Below, piece by piece: positions 1 through 11,033 of a DNA stretch of 38,885 nt. Made by a program: the position numbers and the translations under genes. Within the stretch, counting starts at the first letter, position 1, and each line of letters opens with the position of its first letter. The DNA comes from Purshia tridentata (lineage: Eukaryota > Streptophyta > Magnoliopsida > Rosales > Rosaceae): assembly GCA_003254885.1 (NCBI GenBank), contig QANT01002274.1, positions 1 to 38,885 of the forward strand, read 5' to 3'. Under the pieces are notes generated by a model. The model did no database searches. It saw only the letters and a list, made by a program, of their open reading frames with translations, and was not told the DNA's origin.

Positions 1-400
1 AAAAAAAAGAAAGCTTACACGTTATTAATACTAGCTTATCAGTAGTGGAATTTGTCTAAAATGACATTTGTTTTCATCCTACAAATGTTAATTGATTATT
101 TATGTTAATTTTGTCATGTGTCAGATTGTGATTACTATTGACTTCTTTGTAATTTTTATAATTATGAGACATTAATAATGTAACTAATATGTAAGTAAAG
201 TGGGAAAGAATGTAAATATACCTATGTTTTAAGTTTAGTTGTTATTGTTCATTTTTATTTTATTACAATTTAGTCAGTACCCAGTATTTAAATAATGCAT
301 TGACCATTATGGAATTAGAAATTATTTTATTGATTTTTATGTAATTAACCCTTTTTTTTAAAGCTCATTTTAGAAAATTTGTTATTTATTCGGCCCACTC

Positions 401-518
401 GCTACAGTGAATTACTGCAGCGGCCCACTTTTTAAAAAATCTGGTACTACAATAATAGTCTTATTGTAGTGTGTTACAGTACTTTTGAGAATTGTTACTG
501 TGTAATAGTAACAATTCT
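401..518. repeat. palindrome-rich MITE-like segment
   Basis: Two inverted repeats stand out. 'cgctacagt' and 'actgcagcg' face each other around 'gaatt' and are flanked on both sides by the direct repeat 'cggcccact'. Further on, 'agaattgttact' (488-499) and 'agtaacaattct' (507-518) form a perfect 12-bp stem around a 7-base loop. Sequences of this type are common in small non-autonomous DNA elements of plants. No target duplication was found, so the boundaries are uncertain. Confidence 0.4.
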
Positions 519-1302
519 TACTTTACAAAAAAAATTTAAAAAAAGCAAATTTTACAAATTTTACATTTTTTTGTATATAAACACATCAAAGATAACATAA
601 AATTTTTTTTTTTATATCTAAAGATTATTACTATTAGACAATAATAATTACTTTATTATTAATGTTAAAAAGTAAAAATTATCTTATTGTTATTATCGAA
701 TAATAAAAATCACTTTATTATTACTGTGGGATAATAACAATCTTGTTACTTAAAAACAGTACAAAGAGAGCTGCTCTCACTAAAGTTGCAAGTTTGTCTG
801 GCTTGAATCTTAGAAATGGTGGTGGGTACGACACGTAATTACTACTTTCCTTGGACAATAATTACTGCTATGTGTTGGCTTTCCCTGTCTCTTTTCTTTT
901 TCCAATTTTATCCTAATTCAGATTCATTGGTAATCCCTCCCTGCTCATATCTCCTCCCTTGACCGTCCAAGGGTGATAAAAGAGAGAGAGTTGCTGAAGG
1001 CTAAGTCGAAGGTGAAGGATCTAAATTTGTTCTTTTTTTTTTCTTCAGCTTTTTAATTTGAAGGTAAGTAGCCGTGGCTACAACTTCACACTCAAACAAC
1101 TTTGCTTTTTCCAAAATCACTTTTTTTTTTTTGTCTTTTTCTCAAAATCATTTGCCAATGGGTATTACGAGAATGAAAAATAAAAAATTTCTAACAAAAA
1201 AAGAGGGAGGGTTCTATGGTATGGTCCGTATGGATGGCTTGGAGATGTGTTGATCCCACCACCAGATCAAATCTAGAACATATCAAATCCTGAAGAAGGA
1301 CT

Positions 1303-1403
1303 TTGATAGATGGAATAAGGCACTCAAGTTCTTTTACCTTATTCAAAAAGTCTTGATAGATGGAATAAGGCACTCAAGTTCTTTTACCTTATTCAAAAAG
1401 TCT
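1303..1403. repeat. exact 50-bp tandem duplication
   Basis: A 50-bp unit beginning 'ttgatagatggaataagg' occurs twice in direct succession with no visible mismatch (1303-1352 and 1353-1402). The pair is itself bracketed by a longer-range direct repeat, 'gatgtgttgatcccaccacc', near 1244 and near 1417. The exactness suggests a recent duplication, unlike the decayed surroundings. Confidence 0.8.
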
Positions 1404-2358
1404 TTTCTGCTGGGGAGATGTGTTGATCCCACCACCAATAACGCATAGATCGAAAGAGTAAGAAGAAGGGAGATAAAGAGAGAGAGACAAAAAAGAAGGG
1501 AGATGAAGAGAGAGAGAGAGGTGGATAAGGAGGGAGACAAAGAGAGACGGAGAAGACAGACGGAGAGGAAGGGAAAAGTTAGAATGTGAATTGGATTAAT
1601 TGTTATTGGACTTTCTTTAAAATATGTAAAAACACATAGGTGTTAAACGTAGAGAGAGTCCAAATATGGGTTTATAATCATTTTCTTTTTATTTTTTAGC
1701 TAATTATTTTTAAAAAATTTGAAAACTTTATAATTCTCCACTCTCTCCATCTAATCAGTAGTGAGTGTTTTTGTTTTATTTTTTAATTTTTTTAATAGCT
1801 TAATTTTATATTTGTACCCTTAACTTTATTAAATTAGTTTAATTTAACTCTTTAATCTAGTTGAGGGTTATTTGGAAAAACCATAATTTGGTGAAATTTG
1901 TAATACTAAACCTTTTTTCTGACTTTATAATATTAAAGATGATTTACTTTTATAAAAAAATTTTGAGACCTTTTTAAAAGAAATGCCAATATTTGGTATG
2001 AAATTATTAAATATAATAAATGTATAATTGATATTATTAAACCGACATTAAGTGGACGTATGCTTTACATATAATGAGTAAGCATGTAGAGTAGATTTCA
2101 TATTTGACCTGGTATCAAAATAGAGTAGAGAGAGAAAGAAATAAGAAGAAGTGGGTGTTTCATTGATTTTGATTAATGGACTAAGTACCAAAATATTTCA
2201 TAGTTGGCCTGGTAGCCATTTTGATACTATACTTTTAATCAAAGCCATTAAAGGAGGTGTAGAGAAAGAAAAATAAAAAGAAGTGGAGGTTCAATAGTGC
2301 TAAAACGATGATTTGGTTAGGTATGAAATCTGCTGCCGTAAGCCTGAACTTGCGTAAT

Positions 2359-2723
2359 TCTACCACTAGCAGCCTAAAGTGGCTTTGGATCTTTGATTTA
2401 TTCATTCAAGGTTGGGCAAAGCCACTTTTTTTTTTTTTTTCTGTGGTCAAAAAAAAAATCCACTTTGTTTATAAGAATAATTAAAATATATTTAAAGCCT
2501 AGGTGACATTGGTGGAGCAGTGCTATAGTAAAATTATTATTATTATTATTTTTTTTTTGAGAATGTAGTAAAAATTTAAAAATAAACAAGTCATCCTACT
2601 TTTATTCCATTCATAAATGGCTGATCGAATTACCAATTTTATCCCTATAATTTGACCAAAATGCCAATTTGATTTGTCTAAGTGATTGGACCAAAATGTT
2701 TTCACAGTTTGCAATTTAAGGAC
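2359..2723. repeat. duplicated segment, copy 1 (left part, split by the hAT element)
   Basis: This segment matches 9282-9564. Shared landmarks in the same order are 'taccactagcagcctaaa', a gapped match over 'gatctttgatt', 'catcctacttttattccat' and 'ttggaccaaaatgttttcac'. The match continues beyond the hAT insertion at 3981. Copies differ by scattered substitutions and small indels, so the duplication is not recent. Confidence 0.8.
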
Positions 2724-3340
2724 TAGGGGTGGGCATCTCATTCCGTAATACCGTTCTATACCGATTTCATATCATTCTGTGCCAAATTTTATACCGAAAA
2801 ATGATACCGATCCTTATACTATACCGAAACCATACCGTACCGATCTTAAATAGTATGAGAATGGTTTCAATCTTTCAATATCAACCAATACCATACCATA
2901 CCGAACATTAATTAAATTTAAATTTAAATCTTTTAATTAACATTTCTATATAAAAACTAAATAAAAATATAGTATGATAACTTAGTATATACTATAATTC
3001 ATGGTTACTTAATAATTTAATTTTATATCATATCATAATATAATATATCCTAAAATATTTAATCCATAAACCCTAATGCTAAACACTATACCCTAATTGG
3101 CTAATACTATAATTCACAGTATTAATTGTATTATAGTATGGCAAGTTGGTATATACTATATAGTATACTATAATTCATACTTTATCTATATCATATCCTA
3201 ATACTTGATATAGTATAATATTAGTAAATTGTATATACTATATCTCATACCCTATACCTTATACCCTAAGGTTTAGGAAATTAAGATATAGTATAAAACA
3301 TATCTTATAATATTCCATACTCTATACTACTTAAAACATN

Positions 3341-3397
<57 letters not shown>

Positions 3398-3980
3398 CAA
3401 ACCTCAAAGTTCAAATCCGAATTCAAACCTCAAAATACCCTAAACCCTAAACTCCAAAATCCAAATCCCAAACCAAACCCCATAAATACCCTAAATTTCG
3501 AACTCCAAAGTCTTAAACCCCAAATTAAACCCTAAAATATCCTAAACCATTAACTCCAGAGTCCCAAACCCTGAACCAAACTATTCGGGCATTCTATTTT
3601 TGTGTTTTGCTGCAGCCTATTATGAATTTATTAGAATTTGGGCATTCTATTTGTTAAGTTTGAATTATAATTATATATGAACTTCTATTTTAGATTGTTA
3701 AATGTTGTTTTGGGCTTTTGGCTAAAAAAAGCAGGTGGTTAAATGTTGTTTTAATTGAAAAAACATGTTGAATGTTTTGGTTTTGGCAAAAAAAGTTTAA
3801 GAGATTGACATCATACCATACCATTCCATTTCATACCGAATTCGTAGAACGTTGGTATGATATGATTCCATTTTTCAAAATGTCCATACCATACCATACC
3901 ATACCATACCATTTAGAAATTGCTGGTATGAGAACGGTATGAGGTTCATACCGTTCCATATCATACCATGCCCACCCCTT
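2724..3980. mobile_element. non-autonomous hAT-type DNA transposon, 1257 bp
   Basis: The ends are terminal inverted repeats: 'taggggtgggca' on the left and 'tgcccacccctt' on the right, typical of hAT elements. The element is flanked by a perfect 8-bp target duplication, 'ttaaggac', at 2716-2723 and 3981-3988; eight bases is the hAT hallmark. The duplicated sister segment has a single uninterrupted 'ttaaggac' at 9557-9564, which is the empty site. Both ends are filled with 'ataccg' and 'ccatacc' subterminal repeats, which may be transposase-binding sites. No transposase frame is present. The interior is AT-rich and has CCCTAAA-like stretches, one ambiguous base (3340) and a 54-base A-run (3341-3394). 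Confidence 0.92.
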
Positions 3981-4538
3981 TTAAGGACAATTCCGAATTT
4001 CCATCAATTTACGTACTTATAAATATATTTTTTGGTATAATCAATATACTGTTACTTTGTAACCAATATATATGTCATAATATAAATTTATGTTATTAAT
4101 ATTATGACCCTACAAAGATAAATGTTGTCCAATAATAAATTTACATGTTGGGTTGATTATCACATGACCATATATCGGTTACATAGAAAAAATTCTTGTA
4201 CCTTAAAAGTTAAAAGAAAATCGGTCGTTTTGTGTTCATATCACACTTAGGCCTCGTTTTGTAGAGGATAAATGACAATTTTATATGTACTTAAAGAAGA
4301 AATTATTAACTTGAAGAAAGAATATGAGAATAAGATAGATAAATTATAAGAAAAACTTATCTCTTCCAATCCCCTTAAAATGGTGAGCATTAGCAAAGAT
4401 AACATTCTCCTTGTGGTTAAGTCATTTTCTTCCCATATTCTTCCCTCAAGTTAGAAAACACTTTTCATCTTCTTTTCTAAATAAACATAAATCTTATTAT
4501 TATCTTTTTCAATCCACTTCTCGACACGAAACGTGTCC
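3981..4538. repeat. duplicated segment, copy 1 (right part, up to the solo LTR)
   Basis: This continues copy 1 after the hAT element. From 3981 it matches 9557 onward ('gaatttccatcaatttac', 'atcggttac', 'ttttgtgttcat'). From about 4290 it matches 10611-10845 ('ataaattataa', 'aaagataacattct', 'gttaagtcattttcttccc'). The match is broken at 4538 by the Gypsy solo LTR and resumes at 7536. No coding frame here looks real. Confidence 0.8.
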
Positions 4539-7535
4539 TGTAATACCCCGCACTTTCCAAAGTGGTTTTGAAAAGCTTTTTAAAGGTTTTCGGGATTTTA
4601 CTGGAAAAGTAAAACGTTTTGGAGGTTTTAAAATTTTAAAGTTGACTTTTAAACTTGGGGCAAAAAGTTGACTTTTTGTTTGGGAGGACTTTTCGCGTTG
4701 ACTTTGGGTTCGTTGGAAAGGTCTCGTCCTCACGAGTTCGTAGACACGTAGCACGCGTCAAACGGAGCTACGGTTGGGAAGTTACAGACGTGTGAAGAGA
4801 GGGGCAAGTTTGTAATTTTGAAAAGTTGGTTTTTAAAAAGGGCACAGAACCCCAGAAAAATGGCAGCATTTTCTCTCTCCTCTCTCCCGAAGGTTCTCTC
4901 TCTTCCTCGCGAGTGCATCTCCCAGCCGCGCCTTTCGCAGGCGCGTGGGGGCGCGTCCGATGGCAGGCCGGCCCAGTTTTTGGCTTCCCGTGCTTGCCTC
5001 TCCTCCCTCTTCCCTCCGGTGGTGGCGCCTCCTCCCGAAACAGCTCGAAAAGAGAGAATCCGAGCGTGAACAGTCGGCGTCACGACGGCGATCTCGGCGA
5101 TTCCGGCGACGACGCGACCTCCCACCTGCCCAGATCTCTTCCTCTCGTGGAGCCCAGCGTGTTGGTGGGTTCGATTGACCCGTTGGACCGCCGTGGGCGG
5201 CGGATCGGAGCTAGGGAGGCCGGCGGCTTTCCGGTCAGTTTTCCTCCTTTTCCGGCCACTTTTGGCCGTCGACCCAGGTTCGAGAATCGATTCCCTCGAT
5301 CTCCTCTACGTGCCTGTGTAGTTTGTTTTAGCTAAACGTGACTTTCGTTTTTGGCAGTTGACCGCCCGTTGACCACCGCGAGTCCCGCCGCATGTGGTGG
5401 TTCTAGCGACCCATTTTCTGTGTTTTTGGCCTCGGGCCAACCACCCGAACCTACTGGTGAGTTTGGGTGAGTTTCTCGGACCTTCGTGTGTTTTCCGAGG
5501 GTTGGGCAGCCACCATGCATGGTGGTTCCCGCCGTTTCGGTTGTTTGTTGGACTGGTTGTGAACTCTGGTTTGTTTCTTAGGTTGTCTGGTCTTAACAGG
5601 TATGCTCGGCTTGGGAATTTGTTATGCTGCCGGATTTTGGAATCCGTGCAAAAGAGCCACAAAGGACACGAAGGGCAATTCGGTCTTTTCGCGCGGTCAC
5701 TGTGAGTGAACCTAAGATCCTTTAATTCTCAGTTTAATTAGTTATTTGGTTGCTTTGAGTGCTTGTTTGATTTGGTTGCTGGTTACTAGTTAAGAGGGGT
5801 ACAGAATTAGGATTGGAAATCTCAACAGTTTAAAGGTTATTTTGGGAAATCGAGGATTAGTTGGAGTTTAAGTAAGGATCAGTGATTATGGTTGAGGATT
5901 AATGAGTCCAGATGGAGACTTTTGATTAGGATTGGGATTCCTGGGGTTTAAGATTATGGCTTTTTAAAGTGGTTTAGTGTGGATTTTTGATTTTGGAAAC
6001 TAATTTTGAGAACTCAGTTTTATTCTAGGACAAAGTTAAAGATCTGATCTTATTTATCAGTTTTTGGTAACGTTGGTTCTTTAAGAAAGGATTTAATTTT
6101 AAGTTCGAGTTTTGATTTATTTTCCCGTCATATCAAAAAGGGTTTTGAACCTGGTTTTCGGTGACTTGAAATGGAAATATTCTTTTCGAATTGGTACGGT
6201 TTTCAAAGCACCCAGTTGGTACTCTTTCAGCTTCTCAGATATTATAGGTCTTTGGGACCCATCACGGCACACACATAGGCTTTGGGCCGTGTGTCAGGAT
6301 GCCTTGCCCTTTGGGGGCGGCCCTGCGTGCACGTACGGCAGTTGTTGGCCCTGCATGTGTATGACAGACCCTGGCTCTGCACATGTACGGCAGGATATTG
6401 GCCCTGCATGCGTACGGCAGGTCGTAGGCCCTGCGCATGTACGGCAGGATTATTGGCCCTGCATGCGTACGGCAGGTTGTGAGCCCTGCGCATGTACGGC
6501 AGGTTAGCTGGATGTGGATTGGGTGATGGTTTTCATATCTTGTGAGTTACATATTGTTTTTTATTATGGAACTTTAATTCTTGTTTTATAATTTGAGACT
6601 TTGATTAGTTTTATTGATTTCTAAGAGTTTATAAAGCGGATTTGAAATCGGTAATTATTTTCTCTTTCATGGATTTTTATGAAATGTTTTAAAGCTAAGG
6701 GAATCTCAAAGGGTGACAGTGAAGTGTTGGGAAACTTTGAATTTAAAGGTTTAGGCGAGAATTGATTACCGGGGTTTGAGTAACAAAGGTCATTGAGATT
6801 TAAGGGTAAGTAAAAGGTTTCGAAGTATCAGTGGTTTTAATTGAGGATTTAGTGGGTTCTAAAGGTTATTTGAGGATAGTGGAAGGATTAATTGAGGTTT
6901 AAGTTGGTTCTGAATGGTTATCGAGGATTCTAAGATTATTGGAGAATCTAGTGGGATTCTAAGTCAGGACCTTGTGGTGTAAATCGAGGTGATTCCAGTT
7001 TAGGAGATTAAATTGAGGACATTTTGAGGTATTACAGATTGGGATAGTGAATTGGTCGGTTTAGAGGATTTGGTGATCAGGTTATGGTTTATGATTTCTG
7101 TTTTGTGGTTTGACTGTGCTTGAGGCTTTAAGATGGATTATGATTTGATTATTTTACTGAATTATTAATTTGAGGTTTACAGTAGTTTCACTCATACGAG
7201 CTCTAGTGAGCTTACCGGGTTTGTGTTTAAACCCGGTGCACCTGTGGTTGGGTGCAGGGTTTGGTTTTACAGGCTGAGGAGGTAGTGGAGAGAAGACGAG
7301 GCAGTGGGACCAGCAGTGGGACCAGCAGTGCTTCAGAAACTTATTTTACACCTTGCTTTTATGTAAAGGTTTTACAGCTTGTTTTTATAAACATGTTTTT
7401 GTAACTTACAGTGGTTTCAGTAAATTATTTTATATTCATGGCTCACAGTTTCATAAAAAGGGCCCACAGTTTCAGGAAACAGGAACAGTTTCGGTTTCAG
7501 CAGTTTTTCACGTGCCCGAGGGTCGGGGCGTGACA
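4539..7535. mobile_element. Ty3/Gypsy solo LTR, 2997 bp
   Basis: It begins TGTAATACCCC and ends GGGGCGTGACA, the TG...CA termini with short inverted repeats seen in Tekay/Del-type Gypsy LTRs. A perfect 5-bp target duplication, 'tgtcc', lies at 4534-4538 and 7536-7540. No internal retroviral genes or second LTR lie between the duplications, so this is a solo LTR left by unequal recombination. The sister segment shows the unoccupied site near 10841-10845 ('caaacg agacc tcaagtac'). Open frames in the GC-rich part at about 4.8-5.7 kb are spurious: they lack domains and match the leader-like GC-rich part of the second LTR at 38.4-38.85 kb. Near the 3' end, 'accgggttt' and 'aaacccggt' form a hairpin around 7220-7241. 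Confidence 0.9.
6319..6506. repeat. minisatellite, about 7 units of 27-28 bp, inside the solo LTR
   Basis: About seven units of the form 'ggccctgcatgcgtacggca' plus 7-8 variable bases follow one another. Alternate units carry 'gcatgcgtacggc' or 'gcgcatgtacggc', so units 4-7 look like a doubled pair. GC content is far above that of the surroundings. The repeat is not obvious in the part of the second LTR that is visible at the window end. Confidence 0.85.
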
Positions 7536-7540
7536 TGTCC

Positions 7541-8030
7541 TTAAGTACAATTGAGAGCTAAAGTAGGGATTTTGGGGGGTTTTAGAAAATTGTGTGAAAT
7601 TGCAGGTACCAACAAAGGCGTTTCGTGAGGTCAAGTTTGAAAAAGAGGTTTCATATTCAATGAACAAGATGAATGTGTCTTTTAACTTTAATGAATAAAA
7701 TGGAAAGATTTATTTGTCAGACAGAGAAACTTATAGCTTCCAATTCTCCCAAAATAGAAGAATTAGTGAGAATAAATTTTTCCACATCACTAATCCATAA
7801 GTCTTAATTACTAGACTTAAGAGCACAAGACCAACCTTATATTAACTCCCATATTATGATAAATAATTATCTAACTTGGAAAATTCATAACTTAATCATT
7901 CTAACTTCAAATTCAATGAACCAAACATCATTACTCTCAACAAATTAAACTCTACCCTCATGACTTCAAGCTTTAGTCACTAGTTCCTCAAAAAAATTCT
8001 AATTTAAGTGAAAAGTAAAGTCATATAAAA
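7541..8030. repeat. duplicated segment, copy 1 (continuation after the solo LTR)
   Basis: Starting directly after the LTR target duplication, 'gagctaaagtagggatttt' matches 10859 onward and 9850 onward. From about 7660, 'tttaatgaataaaatgg', 'aaacttatagctt' and 'aatccataagtcttaatta' match 12098-12220, just upstream of the live gene's promoter. The copy 1 segment therefore joins parts that are now separated elsewhere. No protein-coding content is visible. Confidence 0.75.
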
Positions 8031-8039
8031 ATATGGGGT

Positions 8040-8730
8040 CTCCTAGTGAGCTCTTATCTTCAGGGCGTTGACAAAAAGGTCTCTAGTCAATTCAAGTAAT
8101 AGAAGATATACAACTGGCGTGAGGTTAGTTTTACTTTACTATAAAGGAATCTAGATTAGTTTGGATCGAGTCATTGGTACTAACTTTTCAGTTGTCATAA
8201 TGAATTGTTTATTTGGACTAGGTTCCGTGGTTTTTTCCAGTTCAGGGTTTTCCACATCATCAAATATATGTGTTCATGGTGTGGTTGTCTGATTGTTTAC
8301 TTGATCATGTTTGGTTAATTTAGTCCGCTGCTTAATTAATCAACTTGGTAAAATTAAATTGGGTAAATTGTTGATAAAGCCTATTCAACTCCCCTCTAGA
8401 CTTGTTTAGTGATCTAACTAGGGAATTTTAATTGGTAACAAAGCAGGTCACAAAATTCACTTAATGAGATCCTATATTAGATCCTTAAGAATAGATCATG
8501 CATACGGTTCCATTGCTTATCCCCACTATTTGATGGTAGTAATTATACTGCTTGGAAAGTTAAGATAAAAGTCTTTCTTTGAATTCTTAATTATTGTGTT
8601 TGGCACACAATTGTGTATGGCTAAACTCCTCCAGTTAACACAGATTCTGACTGATCAAGTAACATCTAAGATGTTTAAAAAATAGACTAATTCTGAAAAA
8701 ATTTATAGTACTAATAACCACAAAAAAGCC
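8040..8730 (+). mobile_element. decayed Ty1/copia retrotransposon fragment (LTR 3' part, PBS, gag start)
   Basis: The left part resembles the R-U5 region of copia LTRs, with 'gggttttccaca' and 'tgtgttcatgg' followed by the 'cccctctag' block usual just before the internal domain. A degenerate primer-binding site, 'ttggtaacaaagcaggt', begins at 8432 and resembles the initiator-tRNA-Met type 'TTGGTATCAGAGC'. From 8523 a frame reads PLFDGSNYTAWKVKIKVFL, then a stop, then further gag-like residues with tryptophan at the expected spacing; this is the start of a copia Gag. No protease, integrase or reverse transcriptase follows. Outer limits are approximate. Confidence 0.75.
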
Positions 8731-9281
8731 GTGCATGTGCCACAACTTTGAACACATATCACTCAAATATAAATATAGTGGCATATGTAGAGGTTGCCTT
8801 TTTTTAATTACGAAAACAAAAGAAAAAGAAATGCCCTGTGCCAGTTTTACTCTCCCAAATCCCAATGCATATAGGAAAATACTTGGTGTCCTAATTTATG
8901 TAAAGCAATAAGGTTGATAGTGCTCTGGCAAATCATTGTACTATTATAATATTATTTCTTCACTATGTGATGAGATAGAATCCTACAATGATTGTAATTT
9001 GATTATCGTTAATAAATATTTACTAGCAAAGTTCTGCTGAATTAAATTGTTTATTTTTATTTACCATTTAAGAATGATATTTAAATATATGTCTAACCAG
9101 AAATCCACAAGCTGGATGATGATGTTTAATTAATATCATAATTTGAGTTCATGCTCACGTAAGCATGAACTTACGTAATTCTACCATCTCATTACACGTC
9201 ACCAGTACCATGAGCTTTAATTCTGTGTTATTTAGTTCAATCACATGATTCACATGTCTCGCTCCCAAACGAGTTGTCCTA
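8731..9281. other. AT-rich spacer, nothing recognised
   Basis: A 76-codon minus-strand frame overlaps the copia fragment and this stretch, but it shows no domain or splice context. The stretch includes a short near-palindrome, 'catgctcacgtaagcatg', near 9151. I see no gene. Confidence 0.5.
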
Positions 9282-9990
9282 CCACTAGCAGCCTAAAGGG
9301 CCTTTAGATCTTTGATTCATTTATTTAAGGTTACTTAAAGCCACCTTTTTTTATAGAATAATTAAAGCTACGTTTTTTTTTTATAAAAAAATTAAACTAT
9401 TGAAGCCACTTTAGGTGACATTGGTGGAGCAGTGCTTTAGTAACAATTTAAAATAAAAAAGCATCCTACTTTTATTCCATACATAAATGGATGATCCCAA
9501 AATGTCAATTCGATCTGTCTAAGTAATTGGACCAAAATGTTTTCACTGTTTGCAATTTAAGGACGATTCAGAATTTCCATCAATTTACATATTTTTAGAT
9601 AAATTTTTTGATGCAACCAAATCATCACTATATAATACTATAATTAATATATATGTCATATATAATATGTGTAAATGTTATTAATATTATAGCTCTACAA
9701 AAATAAATATGCCGTCTAATAATATTTTTACATGTTAGGTTGTTATACCATATGATTGTATATCGGTTACATAAAAAAAAAATTCTTGTACTTTCAAATG
9801 CAAGAGAAAATCGGCTGTTTTGTGTTCATTTAACACTTAAGTACACAATTGAGAGCTAAAGAAGGGATTTTGGGGCAGCGGTTTCATGAGATCAAGTTTG
9901 AAAGAAGGGATTCATATTCATTTGGCGATGTTTTTCTGTTTCTGTAGGTATATGAGCGTCCCCTTTTTTTCTGCATATTTAAAATGACAT
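9282..9990. repeat. duplicated segment, copy 2 (holds the empty hAT site)
   Basis: This segment aligns with 2359-2723 joined to 3981-4260. It carries the unoccupied target 'ttaaggac' at 9557-9564. Its right part ('gagctaaagaagggatttt', then 'catattcatttggc') also aligns with 7541-7660 and with 10851-10990. The stretch is non-coding. Confidence 0.8.
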
Positions 9991-9999
9991 TTATAAGAT

Positions 10000-10501
10000 T
10001 TTAACAAGTTGGCATCACACTCACGAAGAAAATGTTCCTGAAGCACTAGTACTTAGCATGAAGGATAATTTTACAATTAATGCAAATACAGCCATGCAGA
10101 CGTTTGTTATCTTCCACTATTAAACATGTGATCACAATTGTATCACACTGTAATGACTATTATAGTGTATATAATTTATGTGTCTATCTCTATTATATAA
10201 GTTGTACATCTTAATTTTACAATAATGAGGTTGCATACTATTTCCTGTTTGCAAGTTGGACTTGTATTAACCCAAAAAAAAAAAAAAAAAAGGTGGACTT
10301 GTGATATCAAGATTTCACATGTTCGAGGAAAAATAATAAAAGCTCACTGATATAATATGTTATTTAATATATGGTGATAATGTTACCTTTTATCGGACAA
10401 GATAGAAAGGTGAAGAATAAGGGCGACTCACTTTTTATATCTAATATATATAGGTGAAGTATGGGGACATGATCTGGTAATCAGCTAGCAAACTAAGGAA
10501 A
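10000..10501 (+). repeat. duplicated promoter of the receptor kinase (relic copy)
   Basis: In order, 'gaagaaaatgttcctga', 'catgaaggataattttaca', 'gacgtttgttatctt', 'aatttatgtgtctatctct', 'cacatgttcgaggaaaaat' and 'aagataagggcgactc'-like blocks match 11250-12706 upstream of the live gene. A TATA-like 'taatatatatagg' lies about 60 bases before the relic ATG, as in the live copy. An 18-base A-run at about 10271-10288 is specific to this copy. Confidence 0.85.
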
Positions 10502-10612
10502 ATGAGTACCAATTTACTAAGATTGCTTACTAAGCTTAATTGTTTTATACCTTAGCTTTCTACTTTGGCAGCTTGGATCTGAATTTAAATTCGAGAATAT
10601 TACTGCTGAAAA
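10502..10612 (+). pseudogene. relic first exon of the LRR receptor kinase
   Basis: From the ATG at 10502 the sequence encodes MSTNLLRLLTKL, matching the live gene's MSTKPSLRLLTKL, but a 4-base insertion ('aatt') after 'aagctt' shifts the frame and brings in a TAG a few codons later. In the shifted frame the rest of the signal peptide (Y-L-S-F-L-L-W-Q-L-G-S-E) is still legible. The similarity stops near 10610, where an unrelated duplicated block begins, and no splice donor is present. It is therefore a broken signal-peptide exon left by a partial duplication, with no following exons before the live gene. It is intact enough to act as a promoter or transcribed leader, but it cannot encode the receptor. 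Confidence 0.85.
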
Positions 10613-11033
10613 TTTTAACTTGAAAGAAGAATATGAAAATAAAATGGATAAATTATAAAAGAAAATTGTATCTCTTATAATCCTCTCAAAATGGTAGAGA
10701 TTAACAAAGATAACATTCTTCTTGTAGTTAAGTCATTTTCTTCCCATCTTCTTTTTTCAAGTTAGAAAATACTATCTTCTTCTTTAAATACACATAAATT
10801 TTGTCATTATTTTTGCTAATTCACTCATGAACACCAAACGAGACCTCAAGTACATAATTGAGAGCTAAAGTAGAGATTTTGGGGGTTTTAGAGAATTCTG
10901 TTAAATCACAGGGGCTACTACAAAGGGGTTTCATGAAGTCAAGTTTAAAAGAGGGGTTTCATATTCATCTGGCAAGGTTTTTTTGTTTTTGACGGTATAT
11001 ATATGAGCATCCCGTTTGCTTTTGCATACCAAA
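10613..11033. repeat. duplicated segment, copy 3 (holds the empty solo-LTR site)
   Basis: It matches 4290-4538 joined to 7536-7640. The site corresponding to the solo-LTR insertion is at about 10841-10845. It continues through 'ggggtttcatgaagtcaagt' toward a block also seen at about 9890-9960. The stretch is non-coding. Confidence 0.8.

Larger units (their letters stand above)
1..2358. other. AT-rich intergenic spacer without a recognisable gene
   Basis: No open frame here shows a recognisable protein domain. The stretch holds poly-A/T runs, palindromes near 401-425 and 488-518, a small tandem duplication at 1303-1403 and GA-rich simple sequence at about 1455-1570. Between 2100 and 2290 two degenerate GA-rich segments share wording such as 'agagaaagaaa' and 'aagaagtgg'. 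It looks like decayed transposon and spacer DNA upstream of the duplicated receptor-kinase promoter segments. Confidence 0.6.

Noticed and set aside
401..760. CRISPR-like or regulatory array of palindromes
   Set aside because: The palindromes differ from each other and have no regular spacing; this is a plant nuclear sequence and MITE remnants explain it better.
4730..5705. Several overlapping GC-rich open frames of 77-169 codons
   Set aside because: They overlap in many frames on both strands, show no domain and lie within the leader-like part of a solo LTR; the related LTR at 38.4-38.85 kb has the same kind of spurious frames.
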